Assembly: GCA_964617695.1 (NCBI GenBank)
Contig: CAZTYW010000030.1
Location: 1 to 21,070, forward strand
DNA length: 21,070 bases
Reading direction: 5' to 3'
Source of the DNA: CAZTYW01 sp964617695
Lineage (GTDB): Bacteria > Chloroflexota > Dehalococcoidia > UBA2247 > RBG-13-53-26
The notes beneath the pieces were generated by a model, which saw nothing but the letters and a program-made list of their open reading frames with translations, was not told where the DNA came from and did not search any database. The position numbers were made by a program, and so were the translations under genes. Below, piece by piece: positions 11,750 through 19,911 of the stretch; position 1 is the first letter of the stretch, and the number at the start of each line of letters is the position of its first letter.

Positions 11750-12676
11750 ATGAGTAGAGTGGCAAAACTCATTGCAGTGGCGGTATTGGCAGCGTGCCTG
11801 ATCGTGCCTGCCGCCATAGCGGCCCAGCCCGTCAAAGGGCTGGACGCAGGAAGCTCGACCGACCTGCCAGTGTTGAAACTCGACGCCGGCCTTCTGCCCG
11901 GTGGGCAAGCGGCGCCGATGGGAAAGCCGAGCGAGCCGCCGGGACTCGCCAAGAAACCTCCGGCAGGGCCCGAGGCCAACAAATGGGCAGTGGTAATAGG
12001 TATCGCCGATTACCAGGGAGCGGACAGCGACCTGTGGCACCCTGACGAAGATGCCAAGGAGATGAGGAACAGTCTGGTCAAGAAGTACGGCTTCCCCAGG
12101 GGGAATATCAACACCCTGCTAAACAGGAAGGCAACGGCCGCTGCCATCCTTGATGCCATAGAATGGCTGGCAGCGAATGAGGATGCGGAATCGACGGTTG
12201 TGTTCTTCTACAGCGGGCACGGCTACCGAGCGCCTGACAGTGAGGGGTGGGACGGCGACACCGAGTCTGACGGATACGATGAGATGATAGTCACGCACGA
12301 CTTCTATGGTCTGCCCGACGGTCTGCTGAGGGACAGGTTCTCGGCCTTCGACACGCAGAAGTTTGCGCTGGTATTCGGCTCGTGCCACTCGGGCGGCATG
12401 TTTGACGACGCCAACGTCGACCTGGCCTCGGCAGGGAGGGTCATCTGCTCGGCGTGTAAGGCAGACCAGTATGGTTATGACTACTTAGCGTTGGGCAATA
12501 CGCTGTTCGGCTACTACTTCGTGGACGAGGGCATCCTTCAAGGCAATGCGGACACAAACGGGGATGGAGCCTCGATGGAAGAGGCGCTGGCGTATGCCTA
12601 TCCACGTGTTGTGTCAGCGCAACCTGACTCACAGCCGCAAATTTACGATGGCTTTGCTGGCGATTTGGTCCCGTAG
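11750..12676 (+). CDS. secreted caspase-like (peptidase C14) protein
   Basis: This 308-aa protein has a signal peptide (residues 1-25, hydrophobic core 7-24, likely cleavage around A24-A25), a Pro-rich linker to about residue 75, then a caspase-fold domain. The fold starts at KWAVVIGIADY (78-88). The catalytic dyad is H157 in FYSGHGY and C212 in GSCHSGG. A calcium-loop-like DTNGDGASMEEA (268-279) follows, as in several secreted bacterial C14 proteins. Metacaspases usually have Asp two residues before the catalytic Cys, a determinant of Arg/Lys specificity; here it is G210, so specificity is probably different. The ATG at 11750 has a purine-rich ribosome binding site; an in-frame TTG six codons upstream is rejected. 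The gene is monocistronic with its own promoter and terminator. Confidence 0.88.
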   Translation: MSRVAKLIAVAVLAACLIVPAAIAAQPVKGLDAGSSTDLPVLKLDAGLLPGGQAAPMGKPSEPPGLAKKPPAGPEANKWAVVIGIADYQGADSDLWHPDEDAKEMRNSLVKKYGFPRGNINTLLNRKATAAAILDAIEWLAANEDAESTVVFFYSGHGYRAPDSEGWDGDTESDGYDEMIVTHDFYGLPDGLLRDRFSAFDTQKFALVFGSCHSGGMFDDANVDLASAGRVICSACKADQYGYDYLALGNTLFGYYFVDEGILQGNADTNGDGASMEEALAYAYPRVVSAQPDSQPQIYDGFAGDLVP

Positions 12677-12700
12677 AAGCCGCCCTGCATATGAAAGAAC

Positions 12701-12735
12701 AAGGGCTGGCACGTGTGCCAGCCCTTCCCCTTTTC
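12701..12735. terminator. bidirectional intrinsic terminator
   Basis: AAGGGCTGGCA (12701-12711) and TGCCAGCCCTT (12716-12726) form a perfect 11-bp stem with a CGTG loop between the convergent protease and mutM genes. Rightward it is followed by CCCCTTTTC; leftward by GTTCTTTC. The T-tract is better for the rightward transcript, but the hairpin probably ends both operons. Confidence 0.85.
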
Positions 12736-12749
12736 AGCGCACGGCCCGA

Positions 12750-13568
12750 TCAGTCGAGCCTCTGGCACCCGGGGCAGAAATAGGTGCCCCGCTGGCGCAC
12801 GACCGTCCGTTCGATGGTGGCGTCGCACCCAGCGCACGGTTCGCCACCCCGGTGGGCAACCTGGAAGAAGAAATGCGCCGTGCCCGGCTCGCCGTTGGGC
12901 TGTTGATAGGTGTCAACACTGGCGCCACCGTACCCGATGGCAGCGGTCAGCACCTGGCGAATGGAGCGGTGCAGGCGCCTGGTCTCCTCATCAGACAGGT
13001 CCCTCGCCGGCTTCAACGGATGTATGCCGGCTGCAAACAGCGCCTCGTCAGCATACATGTTGCCGATGCCGGCGATGATGTTCTGGTCAAACAGCAGCGC
13101 CTTTATCGGTATGCCGTGTCTGTGCAGTATGTCCCCGAGAACCTCGGGGGCGAAGGCGTCGTCCAGAGGCTCTGGCCCCAGCCTCCCCACCACCACCGCC
13201 TCGTCATCGGCCAGCCACATGGCGCCAAACTTGCGCTGGTCGATGAAGCGGATGTCTTCACCACGGTCAAGGTGCAGTATGGCCCTGGTGTGGGGATCGA
13301 CATCCGCAGAACCGGGTTGCAGCAGCAGGGAGCCGGTCATCTTCAGGTGGACGATTAGCCTGTCACCTGCGGATAGGTGAAATATCAGGTATTTGCCGCG
13401 GCGGCGAATGTCAACTATGGTCTGCCCGGCGAGGCGCTGACTGAACTCCTCAGGCGAGGGTTGACGGACCGTCCGGGGCCAGAGCAGAGTAGCCCCGGTG
13501 AAAGTGCGGCCCACCACCACAGGCAGCAGGCAGTTCTTGATTGTCTCTACCTCTGGCAGCTCGGGCAT
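12750..13568 (-). CDS. mutM: formamidopyrimidine-DNA glycosylase
   Basis: MutM (Fpg) removes 8-oxoguanine and formamidopyrimidines from DNA and cleaves the abasic site. The 272-aa protein begins MPELPEVETI, giving the catalytic N-terminal proline (after Met removal) and the following glutamate. It has the conserved K59 in RRRGKYLIFHL, and IAGIGNMYADEALF in the helix-two-turn-helix region. The C-terminal zinc finger has cysteines at 245, 248, 265 and 268 (CAGC...CPGC). Length and order are normal. The ATG at 13568 lies 25 nt behind the purB stop with AGGAAG upstream. It is the last gene of the leftward operon, ending at the shared terminator. Confidence 0.96.
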   Translation of the reverse strand: MPELPEVETIKNCLLPVVVGRTFTGATLLWPRTVRQPSPEEFSQRLAGQTIVDIRRRGKYLIFHLSAGDRLIVHLKMTGSLLLQPGSADVDPHTRAILHLDRGEDIRFIDQRKFGAMWLADDEAVVVGRLGPEPLDDAFAPEVLGDILHRHGIPIKALLFDQNIIAGIGNMYADEALFAAGIHPLKPARDLSDEETRRLHRSIRQVLTAAIGYGGASVDTYQQPNGEPGTAHFFFQVAHRGGEPCAGCDATIERTVVRQRGTYFCPGCQRLD

Positions 13569-13593
13569 CTTGAATCAGCTTCCTACCCCCGCA

Positions 13594-14889
13594 CTACGCG
13601 CTCAGCCCCAGGCGATCGAAGATGTGGTTCACGTGCTTCAGGTAGTACTGGTAGTCAAACAGCGGCTCCAGTTCAGCTACCGGCAGGGACGCGATGACTT
13701 CGGAGTCGGCCTTCAGGAGCTGCCTGAAATCGGCCCTTTCCTTCCAGGCCTTCATGGCGTTGCGCTGCACCAGCTCATACGCCTTTTGCCGTGTCAGGCC
13801 CTTGTCTATCAGGGCTATGAGCACACGCTGCGAAAAGACCAGTCCGCGGGTAAGCTCGACGTTCTCTTTCATCCGCTCCGGATAGACCTGGAGACCCTTC
13901 ATGACTCCGGTGAAAATATTCAGCACGTAGTCCAGCACCAGGCAGGAATCGGGCAGGGTAACGCGTTCGTTGGATGAGTGGCTGATGTCCCGTTCATGCC
14001 ACAGGGCAATGTTCTCCATAGAGGTGAGGGCATGCCCGCGCACCAGCCGGGCCAAACCGCAGGTCCGCTCGCAGAGTTCCGGATTCCGCTTGTGGGGCAT
14101 GGCCGAGCTACCCGTCTGCCCTTTGGCGAAAGGCTCTTCCACCTCCAGGGTCTCGGTCTTCTGCAGTCCCCTTATCTCGGTGGCAAATTTCTCCAGCGAG
14201 CTGGCAACTATGGCCAGGGTGGTCACGAACTGGGCGTGGCGGTCCCGCTGCAACACCTGGTTGGATACAGGAGCCGGAGATAGCCCCAGCCTGGCGCAGG
14301 CCTTCTCCTCGACCTCCGGCGGCACCGTGGCGTAGGTGCCGACTGCACCCGATATCTTGCCCACACCTACGGCCTTCTTTGCCTCTGCCAGGCGCTCGGC
14401 ATTCCTCTTCATCTCCTCGATCCAGAGCGCCATCTTCAACCCGAAGGTTATCGGCTCGGCGTGCACCCCGTGTGTGCGTCCCATCATCAGGGTGTACTTG
14501 TGTTCGACAGCTTTCTCCCTCAGCGCGGCAATGAGCTCGGCGATGTCCTTCTCAAGAAGATCAATCGCTTCCAGGAGTTGCAGGCTGAGAGCAGTGTCCA
14601 TCACATCGGAGGAGGTAAGGCCCAGATGAATGAAGCGGCTCTCCTCGCCAAGGCTCTCCGCCACCGAGCCAAGGAAGGCCGTCACGTCGTGGTGGGTCAC
14701 CTCGAGGATCTCCTCAAAGCGCTTGAGGTTGAAGCGGGCCTTCTTTATCCTGGGAATTTCGTCCCTGGGAATCACCCCCAGGTCCGCCCAGGCCTCGCAC
14801 ACGGCTATCTCGACCCGAAGCCACTTGTCAAACTTGGCCTCGTCTGACCAGACTTTCTTCATGGCTGGTCTCGAATAGCGTTCAATCAT
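13594..14889 (-). CDS. purB: adenylosuccinate lyase
   Basis: PurB cleaves SAICAR to AICAR and adenylosuccinate to AMP, each releasing fumarate. The 431-aa protein starts MIERYSRPAMKKVWSDE as expected for the family. It contains LTSSDVMDTA (91-100), GRTHGVHAEP (137-146) and the fumarase/aspartase-superfamily signature SSAMPHKRNP (261-270), whose serine loop is catalytic. The length is typical of the short bacterial type (430-435 aa). It lies 61 nt behind purE, in the usual purine pairing, with a G-rich GGGGGTAAGAA before the ATG at 14889. No promoter is evident in the purE-purB gap, so it is read as part of the operon. Confidence 0.96.
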   Translation of the reverse strand: MIERYSRPAMKKVWSDEAKFDKWLRVEIAVCEAWADLGVIPRDEIPRIKKARFNLKRFEEILEVTHHDVTAFLGSVAESLGEESRFIHLGLTSSDVMDTALSLQLLEAIDLLEKDIAELIAALREKAVEHKYTLMMGRTHGVHAEPITFGLKMALWIEEMKRNAERLAEAKKAVGVGKISGAVGTYATVPPEVEEKACARLGLSPAPVSNQVLQRDRHAQFVTTLAIVASSLEKFATEIRGLQKTETLEVEEPFAKGQTGSSAMPHKRNPELCERTCGLARLVRGHALTSMENIALWHERDISHSSNERVTLPDSCLVLDYVLNIFTGVMKGLQVYPERMKENVELTRGLVFSQRVLIALIDKGLTRQKAYELVQRNAMKAWKERADFRQLLKADSEVIASLPVAELEPLFDYQYYLKHVNHIFDRLGLSA

Positions 14890-14950
14890 TTCTTACCCCC
14901 GTCCTAGCCGTTGTCCAACATGACCCGCAAATCAGGGCAGAGCGTCCGGA

Positions 14951-15430
14951 CTAGCCCTGCGACAGCTTCCTCCGGTAGCCCTCGTAAGCCTGACGGGCCC
15001 AATCGTACTTCAGCCCCAGCACCTGGGCTGCGAAGAGAGCAGCATTCCTGGCGCCGGCTGAGCCGACGGCAACACACGCCACCGGCACGCCACCCGGCAT
15101 CTGGGCTATGGACAGCAGGGCGTCAATGCCCTTCAATTCGCTGGTGGGCAGGGGAACGCCGATGACAGGGAGCATGGTCCAGCCGGCCATGACGCCGGGA
15201 AGATGCGCTGATGCCCCGGCTCCGGCTATGATGACCTCTATCCCCCGCTCCTGAGCATCAAGTCCATACTGCCGCGCCCTTTCCGAATTGCGGTGGGCCG
15301 AGATGACCGAGACCTCGAACGGTATGTTCAGTTCGCTGAGCATGTCCAGCGCCGGCTGCATCAGGGCCTCGTCCGATCTGCTGCCCATCACCACCCCAAC
15401 CAAAGGTCTAGCCTGCTTGGAATCCGTCAT
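14951..15430 (-). CDS. purE: N5-CAIR mutase / AIR carboxylase catalytic subunit
   Basis: PurE makes 4-carboxy-5-aminoimidazole ribonucleotide in purine synthesis, either by rearranging N5-CAIR (class I, with PurK) or carboxylating AIR directly (class II). The 159-aa protein has GSRSD (16-20), SAHR (44-47), SAHLPG (74-79), GIDALLSIAQMPGGVPVA (101-118) and GARNA (126-130). Class I length and motifs are seen, but purK is not in the window. In SAHLPG the residue before Ala is Ser, where the family more often has Ala. The ATG at 15430 is preceded by GCGAGG; the gene begins 22 nt after the preceding reductase. Confidence 0.93.
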   Translation of the reverse strand: MTDSKQARPLVGVVMGSRSDEALMQPALDMLSELNIPFEVSVISAHRNSERARQYGLDAQERGIEVIIAGAGASAHLPGVMAGWTMLPVIGVPLPTSELKGIDALLSIAQMPGGVPVACVAVGSAGARNAALFAAQVLGLKYDWARQAYEGYRRKLSQG

Positions 15431-15452
15431 CTACAACCTCGCTTCCCTACGA

Positions 15453-16607
15453 TTATGTACTCAGTATATCAAATAAGAACCGAAATGCCCCCAGTCTGCG
15501 CCTGAGGCTAATGTACGACTCCTCGCCTCGGAGCAGGCGGCAGGAGGCCCTCCACAAGCGGTCGCTCCTCCTGATGGCGTGGAAATACAGGCCGGGAAAC
15601 CAGGCAAAGAGCCTTGCCAGGGCCCGCGCCGCTCTCAGCTCAGGCATCAGTTCCTCAGCCAGGGCGTCCTGATAGCCGCTCAGGTCAAAGGCGCCTGACC
15701 GCAGACACTGTTCCACCACGGGAGCAGCAATCTGAGCACTGCCGATAGCGTGGCAGATGCCTTCGCCGGTAAGCGGGTCAACCAGTCCGGCTGCATCGCC
15801 GAGCAGGAGACACCTGTCCTTCTGGATGGCCGAGCCACTCTTGAGGACGGGCAGAAAGTCACTTCTCAGGCCGGTAGCCTGATTCCCATCAAGCCTGTGG
15901 TAGGCCAGCACCTTCTCCCAGCACGGCCTCAGCTTCTTTGCCTGCCGCAGGCGGCCGCCCACGCCAACAGACAGGTGGTCTTTCTTGGGGAGAATCCAGC
16001 CGTACCCGCCGCGAATCTGCCCCAGGCTCAGCCCCATCAGGGAATCCCATTTTGCCAGTCCCTCGCCCGCAACAGACACCTGGGCTTCCATGCCTATGCC
16101 ACGTTCGACGCCCGTTGCCAGTCCAAGGCCCCTGGCAACCACCCCGTTGGCGCCGTCTGCGCCGGCGACGATCTGGGCTGCGAATTCTCCGTCCGCCGTT
16201 TGGGCTTCAACCCCGGCCGCCGTGGTCCGCACGTGGCAAACCCGTTGGTTGTCGGCCACCACGGCTCCCGCTTCCTGGGCCTTCTGCACCAGAAAGTGGT
16301 CGAACTCTTGACGCATGACGGCGTACACCAGGGGCCTGTCATACCACCTGGTGAACTCCCTGCGGCCCTTGTAGACAGCCCTGACCCCGTAGATGACCTG
16401 CTGGGTCACCGGGCTGAGGTCGAAGTCGAGGAGCCTGGCGGCCTTGACGGTGATCCCACCGGCACACGGCTTGGGTCGAGGTAGCCTCTGCTTCTCCAGA
16501 ACGAGCACCTCTATCCCCCGACCGGCCAGCTCGCGCCCCAGGGTCGATCCGGCAGGCCCGGCGCCAACGATGATCACGTCGTATGAGCGCTTTGCAGCAG
16601 GGCTCAT
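15453..16607 (-). CDS. geranylgeranyl reductase family flavoprotein
   Basis: This 384-aa FAD-dependent oxidoreductase of the geranylgeranyl reductase (GGR/ChlP-like) family has the dinucleotide motif VGAGPAGS (14-21). It also carries the family's KPCAGG (46-51), GADGANG (149-155) and GDAAGLVDPLTGEGI (270-284). Family members reduce isoprenoid double bonds in chlorophyll side chains, archaeal lipids or quinones. No photosynthesis genes are visible here, so the substrate is more likely a polyprenyl lipid or menaquinone side chain; this is inference. The C-terminus (320-384) is basic and may associate with the membrane. The ATG overlaps the sua5 stop in ATGA. No electron donor is encoded beside it. 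Confidence 0.87.
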   Translation of the reverse strand: MSPAAKRSYDVIIVGAGPAGSTLGRELAGRGIEVLVLEKQRLPRPKPCAGGITVKAARLLDFDLSPVTQQVIYGVRAVYKGRREFTRWYDRPLVYAVMRQEFDHFLVQKAQEAGAVVADNQRVCHVRTTAAGVEAQTADGEFAAQIVAGADGANGVVARGLGLATGVERGIGMEAQVSVAGEGLAKWDSLMGLSLGQIRGGYGWILPKKDHLSVGVGGRLRQAKKLRPCWEKVLAYHRLDGNQATGLRSDFLPVLKSGSAIQKDRCLLLGDAAGLVDPLTGEGICHAIGSAQIAAPVVEQCLRSGAFDLSGYQDALAEELMPELRAARALARLFAWFPGLYFHAIRRSDRLWRASCRLLRGEESYISLRRRLGAFRFLFDILST

Positions 16608-17620
16608 TTGCCGGAGGCTGCCCTCCTCAAGCGGTCCATTATGGCCGTCCCGATCCCGCTCTCCTCCACTTCTTCTACGATAATCCGGTCCACTCCCTCG
16701 CCATCCAGCTCTCTCATCACGGCGAACATCTGCCTGGCATAGCTGTCCAGGTCCGGTGGCATGGCCTTGACCACCACTCCCTGAGTGCCAGAGTACAGAT
16801 CGGGGTAACGGGTAATCAAGCCCACTCTCTTGCCCCTCTTCGCATACCTGTCGACCAACCGGGCCACCCCGTCCCTGTCCCTCTCTTCCACGATGGTGAG
16901 CCCGGCCCTGGGGCTATAGTGTCGATAATGGGTGCCGGGGGAGCGTTTCAGAAGCTCCCTCTCTCTGCCCAGGACCACGCTGCCGACCAGAGGCTCCAGC
17001 TCTTCCGCCGTTACCGCCCCCGGTCTGAGGATGCTCGGAGGCTGCGTGGAAATGTCCAGGACTGTGGACTCGACCCCTATCTCCACCGGCCCGGCGTCGA
17101 GCACCAGGTCGATTTTCCCTGCCAGGTCCTGAAACACGTGCTGCCCTGTAGTGCCGCTGGGCCGTCCTGACAGGTTCGCACTGGGGGCAGCAATGGGGAC
17201 ACCGGCCGTTTCTATCAGCGCCAGGGCTACACGGTTCCTGGGCATCCTGATGGCCACGGTATCCTGCCCGCCTGTGACGGCACCGGGCACCCTGGCCGAC
17301 TTCTTCAACACCAGCGTCAGCGGGCCCGGCCAGAACCTCCCCGCCAGGGCGATCGCCTCGGGCGGCACTTCGTCAGCCAGGACTTCCAGGTGCTCCAGCC
17401 CAGCCACGTGGACAATTATCGGGTTGTCCAGCGGTCTCCCTTTAGCCACGAAGATGCTTTTGATCGCATCGGCATTCAGGGCATCGGCTCCCAGGCCGTA
17501 GACGGTCTCCGTGGGGAAGGCGACCAGCCCGCCGGCCGCTATTGCCTCAGCCGCTCTGGCTATGGCCGCCCGTTCAGGGCTTGAGGGGTCGACCTTGATG
17601 ACTTCCGTCTGCCGTCTCAT
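16604..17620 (-). CDS. tsaC: L-threonylcarbamoyladenylate synthase (Sua5 type)
   Basis: This enzyme makes threonylcarbamoyl-AMP from threonine, bicarbonate and ATP, the first step of t6A37 tRNA modification. The 338-aa protein is the two-domain Sua5 form: a YrdC domain with FPTETVYGLGADA (35-47), KGRPLDNPIIVH (60-71), APSANLSG (145-152) and ESTVLD (184-189), then the linker SPGTHYRHYSPRAG (227-240) and a C-terminal SUA5 domain. All expected threonine/ATP-site blocks are present. The ATG overlaps the tsaD stop in ATGA, so the two t6A enzymes should be made together. The symbol tsaC2/sua5 would also be used. Confidence 0.95.
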   Translation of the reverse strand: MRRQTEVIKVDPSSPERAAIARAAEAIAAGGLVAFPTETVYGLGADALNADAIKSIFVAKGRPLDNPIIVHVAGLEHLEVLADEVPPEAIALAGRFWPGPLTLVLKKSARVPGAVTGGQDTVAIRMPRNRVALALIETAGVPIAAPSANLSGRPSGTTGQHVFQDLAGKIDLVLDAGPVEIGVESTVLDISTQPPSILRPGAVTAEELEPLVGSVVLGRERELLKRSPGTHYRHYSPRAGLTIVEERDRDGVARLVDRYAKRGKRVGLITRYPDLYSGTQGVVVKAMPPDLDSYARQMFAVMRELDGEGVDRIIVEEVEESGIGTAIMDRLRRAASGK

Positions 17621-18621
17621 GCTACGCTCTCCAAAGGAGCGGTAGGAACAGCATTGAGATCAAGGCCGTCCACATCCCCATAGCCCAGCCTAGCTGCGCC
17701 GGCGGCCGCTATCATGGCAGCATTGTCGCCACACAGGTCAGGCCTGGTGAAGAAGACCTGGAAGCCCTCTCTGGGGCACATTTCAGAGAACGCCTGCCTC
17801 AGGCGGCTGTTCATTGCCACGCCCCCGGTGACGGCAATGGCGGACACACCCCTTTTGCAGGCGGCCTGCAGCGTCTTGGACACCAGGTGGTCCACCACTG
17901 CTTCCTGGAAGCTGGCGGCAACATCCGCCACAGGCAGCGTCGATCTGTCTCTGCCCTTGAACATATTGACGACGGCGGTCTTAAGCCCGCTGAAGCTGAA
18001 GTCCAGCGTCTTGCTGCGCCACAGGGGTCTGGGGAAGTTGAAGGCGGCCCTGTCGCCCTGTGCAGACAGCCTGTCTATGACGGGCCCGCCGGGAAAGCCA
18101 AGCCCGAGAAACTTGGCGATCTTGTCAAAGGCCTCTCCCGCCGCATCGTCGAGGGTATTGCCCAGCACCTCATACCGGCACAGGCTCTTGACATAAACCA
18201 ACATGGAATGGCCGCCGGAAACGGTCAGGCAAACGTGCGGCATCGGCAGGTCGGGATTGCTGGTGATGTTGGCGAAGATGTGTCCCTCAATATGGTGTAT
18301 ACCGACCAAAGGGACTTTCAGCGTGTAGGCGAGGGATTTCGCAGCCGCCACTCCGACGATGAGAGAGCCAATAAGGCCGTAAGACGAGGTGACGGCGACA
18401 GCTTCCACGTCTGACAGCCTCTTGCCGGCCGAGACGACGGCCTCATCGATAACGTAGCCTATAGCCTCCACGTGTTTCCTGGCGGCTATTTCGGGGACTA
18501 TGCCGCCAAACCTGGCGTGCAAGTCCATCTGCGAGGCGACCACGTTGGAGAGAACATCGCCTTCAGCCACCAGGGCTGCTGCCGTTTCGTCACACGATGT
18601 CTCAATTCCCAGCACCAGCAC
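17617..18621 (-). CDS. tsaD: tRNA t6A37 threonylcarbamoyltransferase
   Basis: TsaD (Kae1/Gcp family) transfers the threonylcarbamoyl group to A37 of ANN-decoding tRNAs, working with TsaB and TsaE. The 334-aa protein begins with GIETSCDETAAAL (5-17), has the metal-binding HIEGH (110-114), and ends with GDNAAMIAAAG, which supplies the acidic ligand. SGGHSML is also visible. An oddity: the near-invariant GPGL stretch reads S80-Y81-G82-L83 (TSSYGLIGSL). The start is GTG at 18621, with GGGAG six bases upstream; it lies 24 nt after the metallopeptidase-like gene. A second GTG two codons in (18615) is a possible alternative. Confidence 0.95.
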   Translation of the reverse strand: MLVLGIETSCDETAAALVAEGDVLSNVVASQMDLHARFGGIVPEIAARKHVEAIGYVIDEAVVSAGKRLSDVEAVAVTSSYGLIGSLIVGVAAAKSLAYTLKVPLVGIHHIEGHIFANITSNPDLPMPHVCLTVSGGHSMLVYVKSLCRYEVLGNTLDDAAGEAFDKIAKFLGLGFPGGPVIDRLSAQGDRAAFNFPRPLWRSKTLDFSFSGLKTAVVNMFKGRDRSTLPVADVAASFQEAVVDHLVSKTLQAACKRGVSAIAVTGGVAMNSRLRQAFSEMCPREGFQVFFTRPDLCGDNAAMIAAAGAARLGYGDVDGLDLNAVPTAPLESVA

Positions 18622-18645
18622 TCTGCTCTCCCGTATCCACCGCGG

Positions 18646-19911
18646 CTAGAAATCCGAAAACCCGGTCAATACACCTACAACGGTCGAATGATCCGGACCT
18701 ATGACCAGAAGTACCTCATCACCCTGCTGGCTCAGGTAGACGCTCTGTTCGGCCGTGTCCCACCACTTCTCTCCTGGCTCGTCCAGGGAGAGCACCCAGG
18801 TGCCCTGGCCCTTGTTCTGGACGAAGTCTATGTAGGCATCGAAGAACTCTTCGGCATCGGTCTCCGTGTCCCAAACAGACTGGAGGATGAATAGCTGCCG
18901 GCTGTCGCCCACATTTTCCAGGTATAGATAGCGGTCTCCGTCCCAGCCCGCTGCCGCCGTCGCGGCCTTTCCGTCATCCAGGAAGGCCTCCAGATAGACC
19001 CTCATGTTCAACTCCCCGAGAACGTCTGTGTCAAACCGGGCCCATCCCTCGCCCAGGTACGATTCCAGGTCGTCAGGCATGAGAACGGCCTGCGGCTCGT
19101 CAGGCTCGCCGTAGTACTTTTCGGGATGCAGGATCTGTTCGGTGGAAACGGGGAGGTCATCGTAGGCACGATTCACTGCCTCCCAGCCACCCTGTTCGAA
19201 GAGCTTGACCACAAAGTTCACCCCGGCTTCGTACGGGAACAACAGGTTCTGCCGCACCACCTCAGGAGCAGCCTCAAGGGCCGCGTCCTCGAATTGCTCC
19301 ATCTCTTCGGAAAGACCCTGTCGTTCGGCTTCGCTAAGACCCGTCCAGTAGTAAAGGCCCTGGTTCAGCACGGCGTCGCCCTCAACCAGCGACAGCGCAG
19401 CCAGGGAGCGATCCGAATTGTCGTCCAGGTCCATCGGCAGCGAATTCAGGTCAAAACGCTGGTCCTGAAGAGCATGCGTGTACTCGTGCACCAGGGTGAG
19501 CTTCTCGCTGGGACTGAGTTCTGATGACTCACCAACGATGTACAGCTCTTTTGCGTCATCATCATAGTACCCTATGACCTGCTCGGAGTAGAGGCCCAGA
19601 AGGATTTCGTGCAGGCCCTGGTCTTCAGCCATCAGGTCCAGGATAACGTAGACGTCCTCGTCGATCTGTGCTTCCGACGGGGGATAGTCCGCCTCGAAAA
19701 TGAGCTGCATCTGCCGGCTCAGCTCATCAGGCGTGATGAACTGCCATCCCACGTCACTCGTCGGGTCGAGCTGCCGCAGGCTGGCCGTCTGGGAGAAGAT
19801 CGTCTCCAACTGTCCCTCGATCGACTCCCGAGACTGCAGACAGCCCAACCCAGGGAGTGTCACTGCTACGACAAGGGCAATTGCCAGGACGTACCGGAGT
19901 TTCCTCATCAT
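18646..19911 (-). CDS. exported HExxH metallopeptidase-like protein
   Basis: This 421-aa protein of no firmly recognised family has a hydrophobic N-terminal signal (residues 5-23) ending in PGLGC (C24). It looks like a lipoprotein signal, but the residue at -3 is Gly and not Leu, so lipidation is uncertain. A zinc-protease motif HEYTH at 142-146 is followed by ALQDQRF, and EGDA at 177-180 offers the third ligand of a gluzincin-like site. The rest is very acidic. Related HEYTHALQDQ proteins seem common in Chloroflexota and actinobacteria but are uncharacterised. The first of two ATGs (19911) overlaps the tsaB stop in ATGA, placing an exported protein inside a tRNA-modification operon. Confidence 0.75.
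   Translation of the reverse strand: MMRKLRYVLAIALVVAVTLPGLGCLQSRESIEGQLETIFSQTASLRQLDPTSDVGWQFITPDELSRQMQLIFEADYPPSEAQIDEDVYVILDLMAEDQGLHEILLGLYSEQVIGYYDDDAKELYIVGESSELSPSEKLTLVHEYTHALQDQRFDLNSLPMDLDDNSDRSLAALSLVEGDAVLNQGLYYWTGLSEAERQGLSEEMEQFEDAALEAAPEVVRQNLLFPYEAGVNFVVKLFEQGGWEAVNRAYDDLPVSTEQILHPEKYYGEPDEPQAVLMPDDLESYLGEGWARFDTDVLGELNMRVYLEAFLDDGKAATAAAGWDGDRYLYLENVGDSRQLFILQSVWDTETDAEEFFDAYIDFVQNKGQGTWVLSLDEPGEKWWDTAEQSVYLSQQGDEVLLVIGPDHSTVVGVLTGFSDF

Noticed and set aside
11681..12735. Caspase gene as part of a defence or cell-death cassette
   Set aside because: It has a signal peptide, its own promoter and terminator, and flanking genes that are housekeeping or on the other strand; no sensor, NTPase or toxin partner is adjacent.
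15449..15480. AT-rich patch with TATACT upstream of purE as an internal promoter
   Set aside because: No acceptable -35 box is found 15-19 bp upstream; the patch lies mostly inside the end of the preceding coding sequence.
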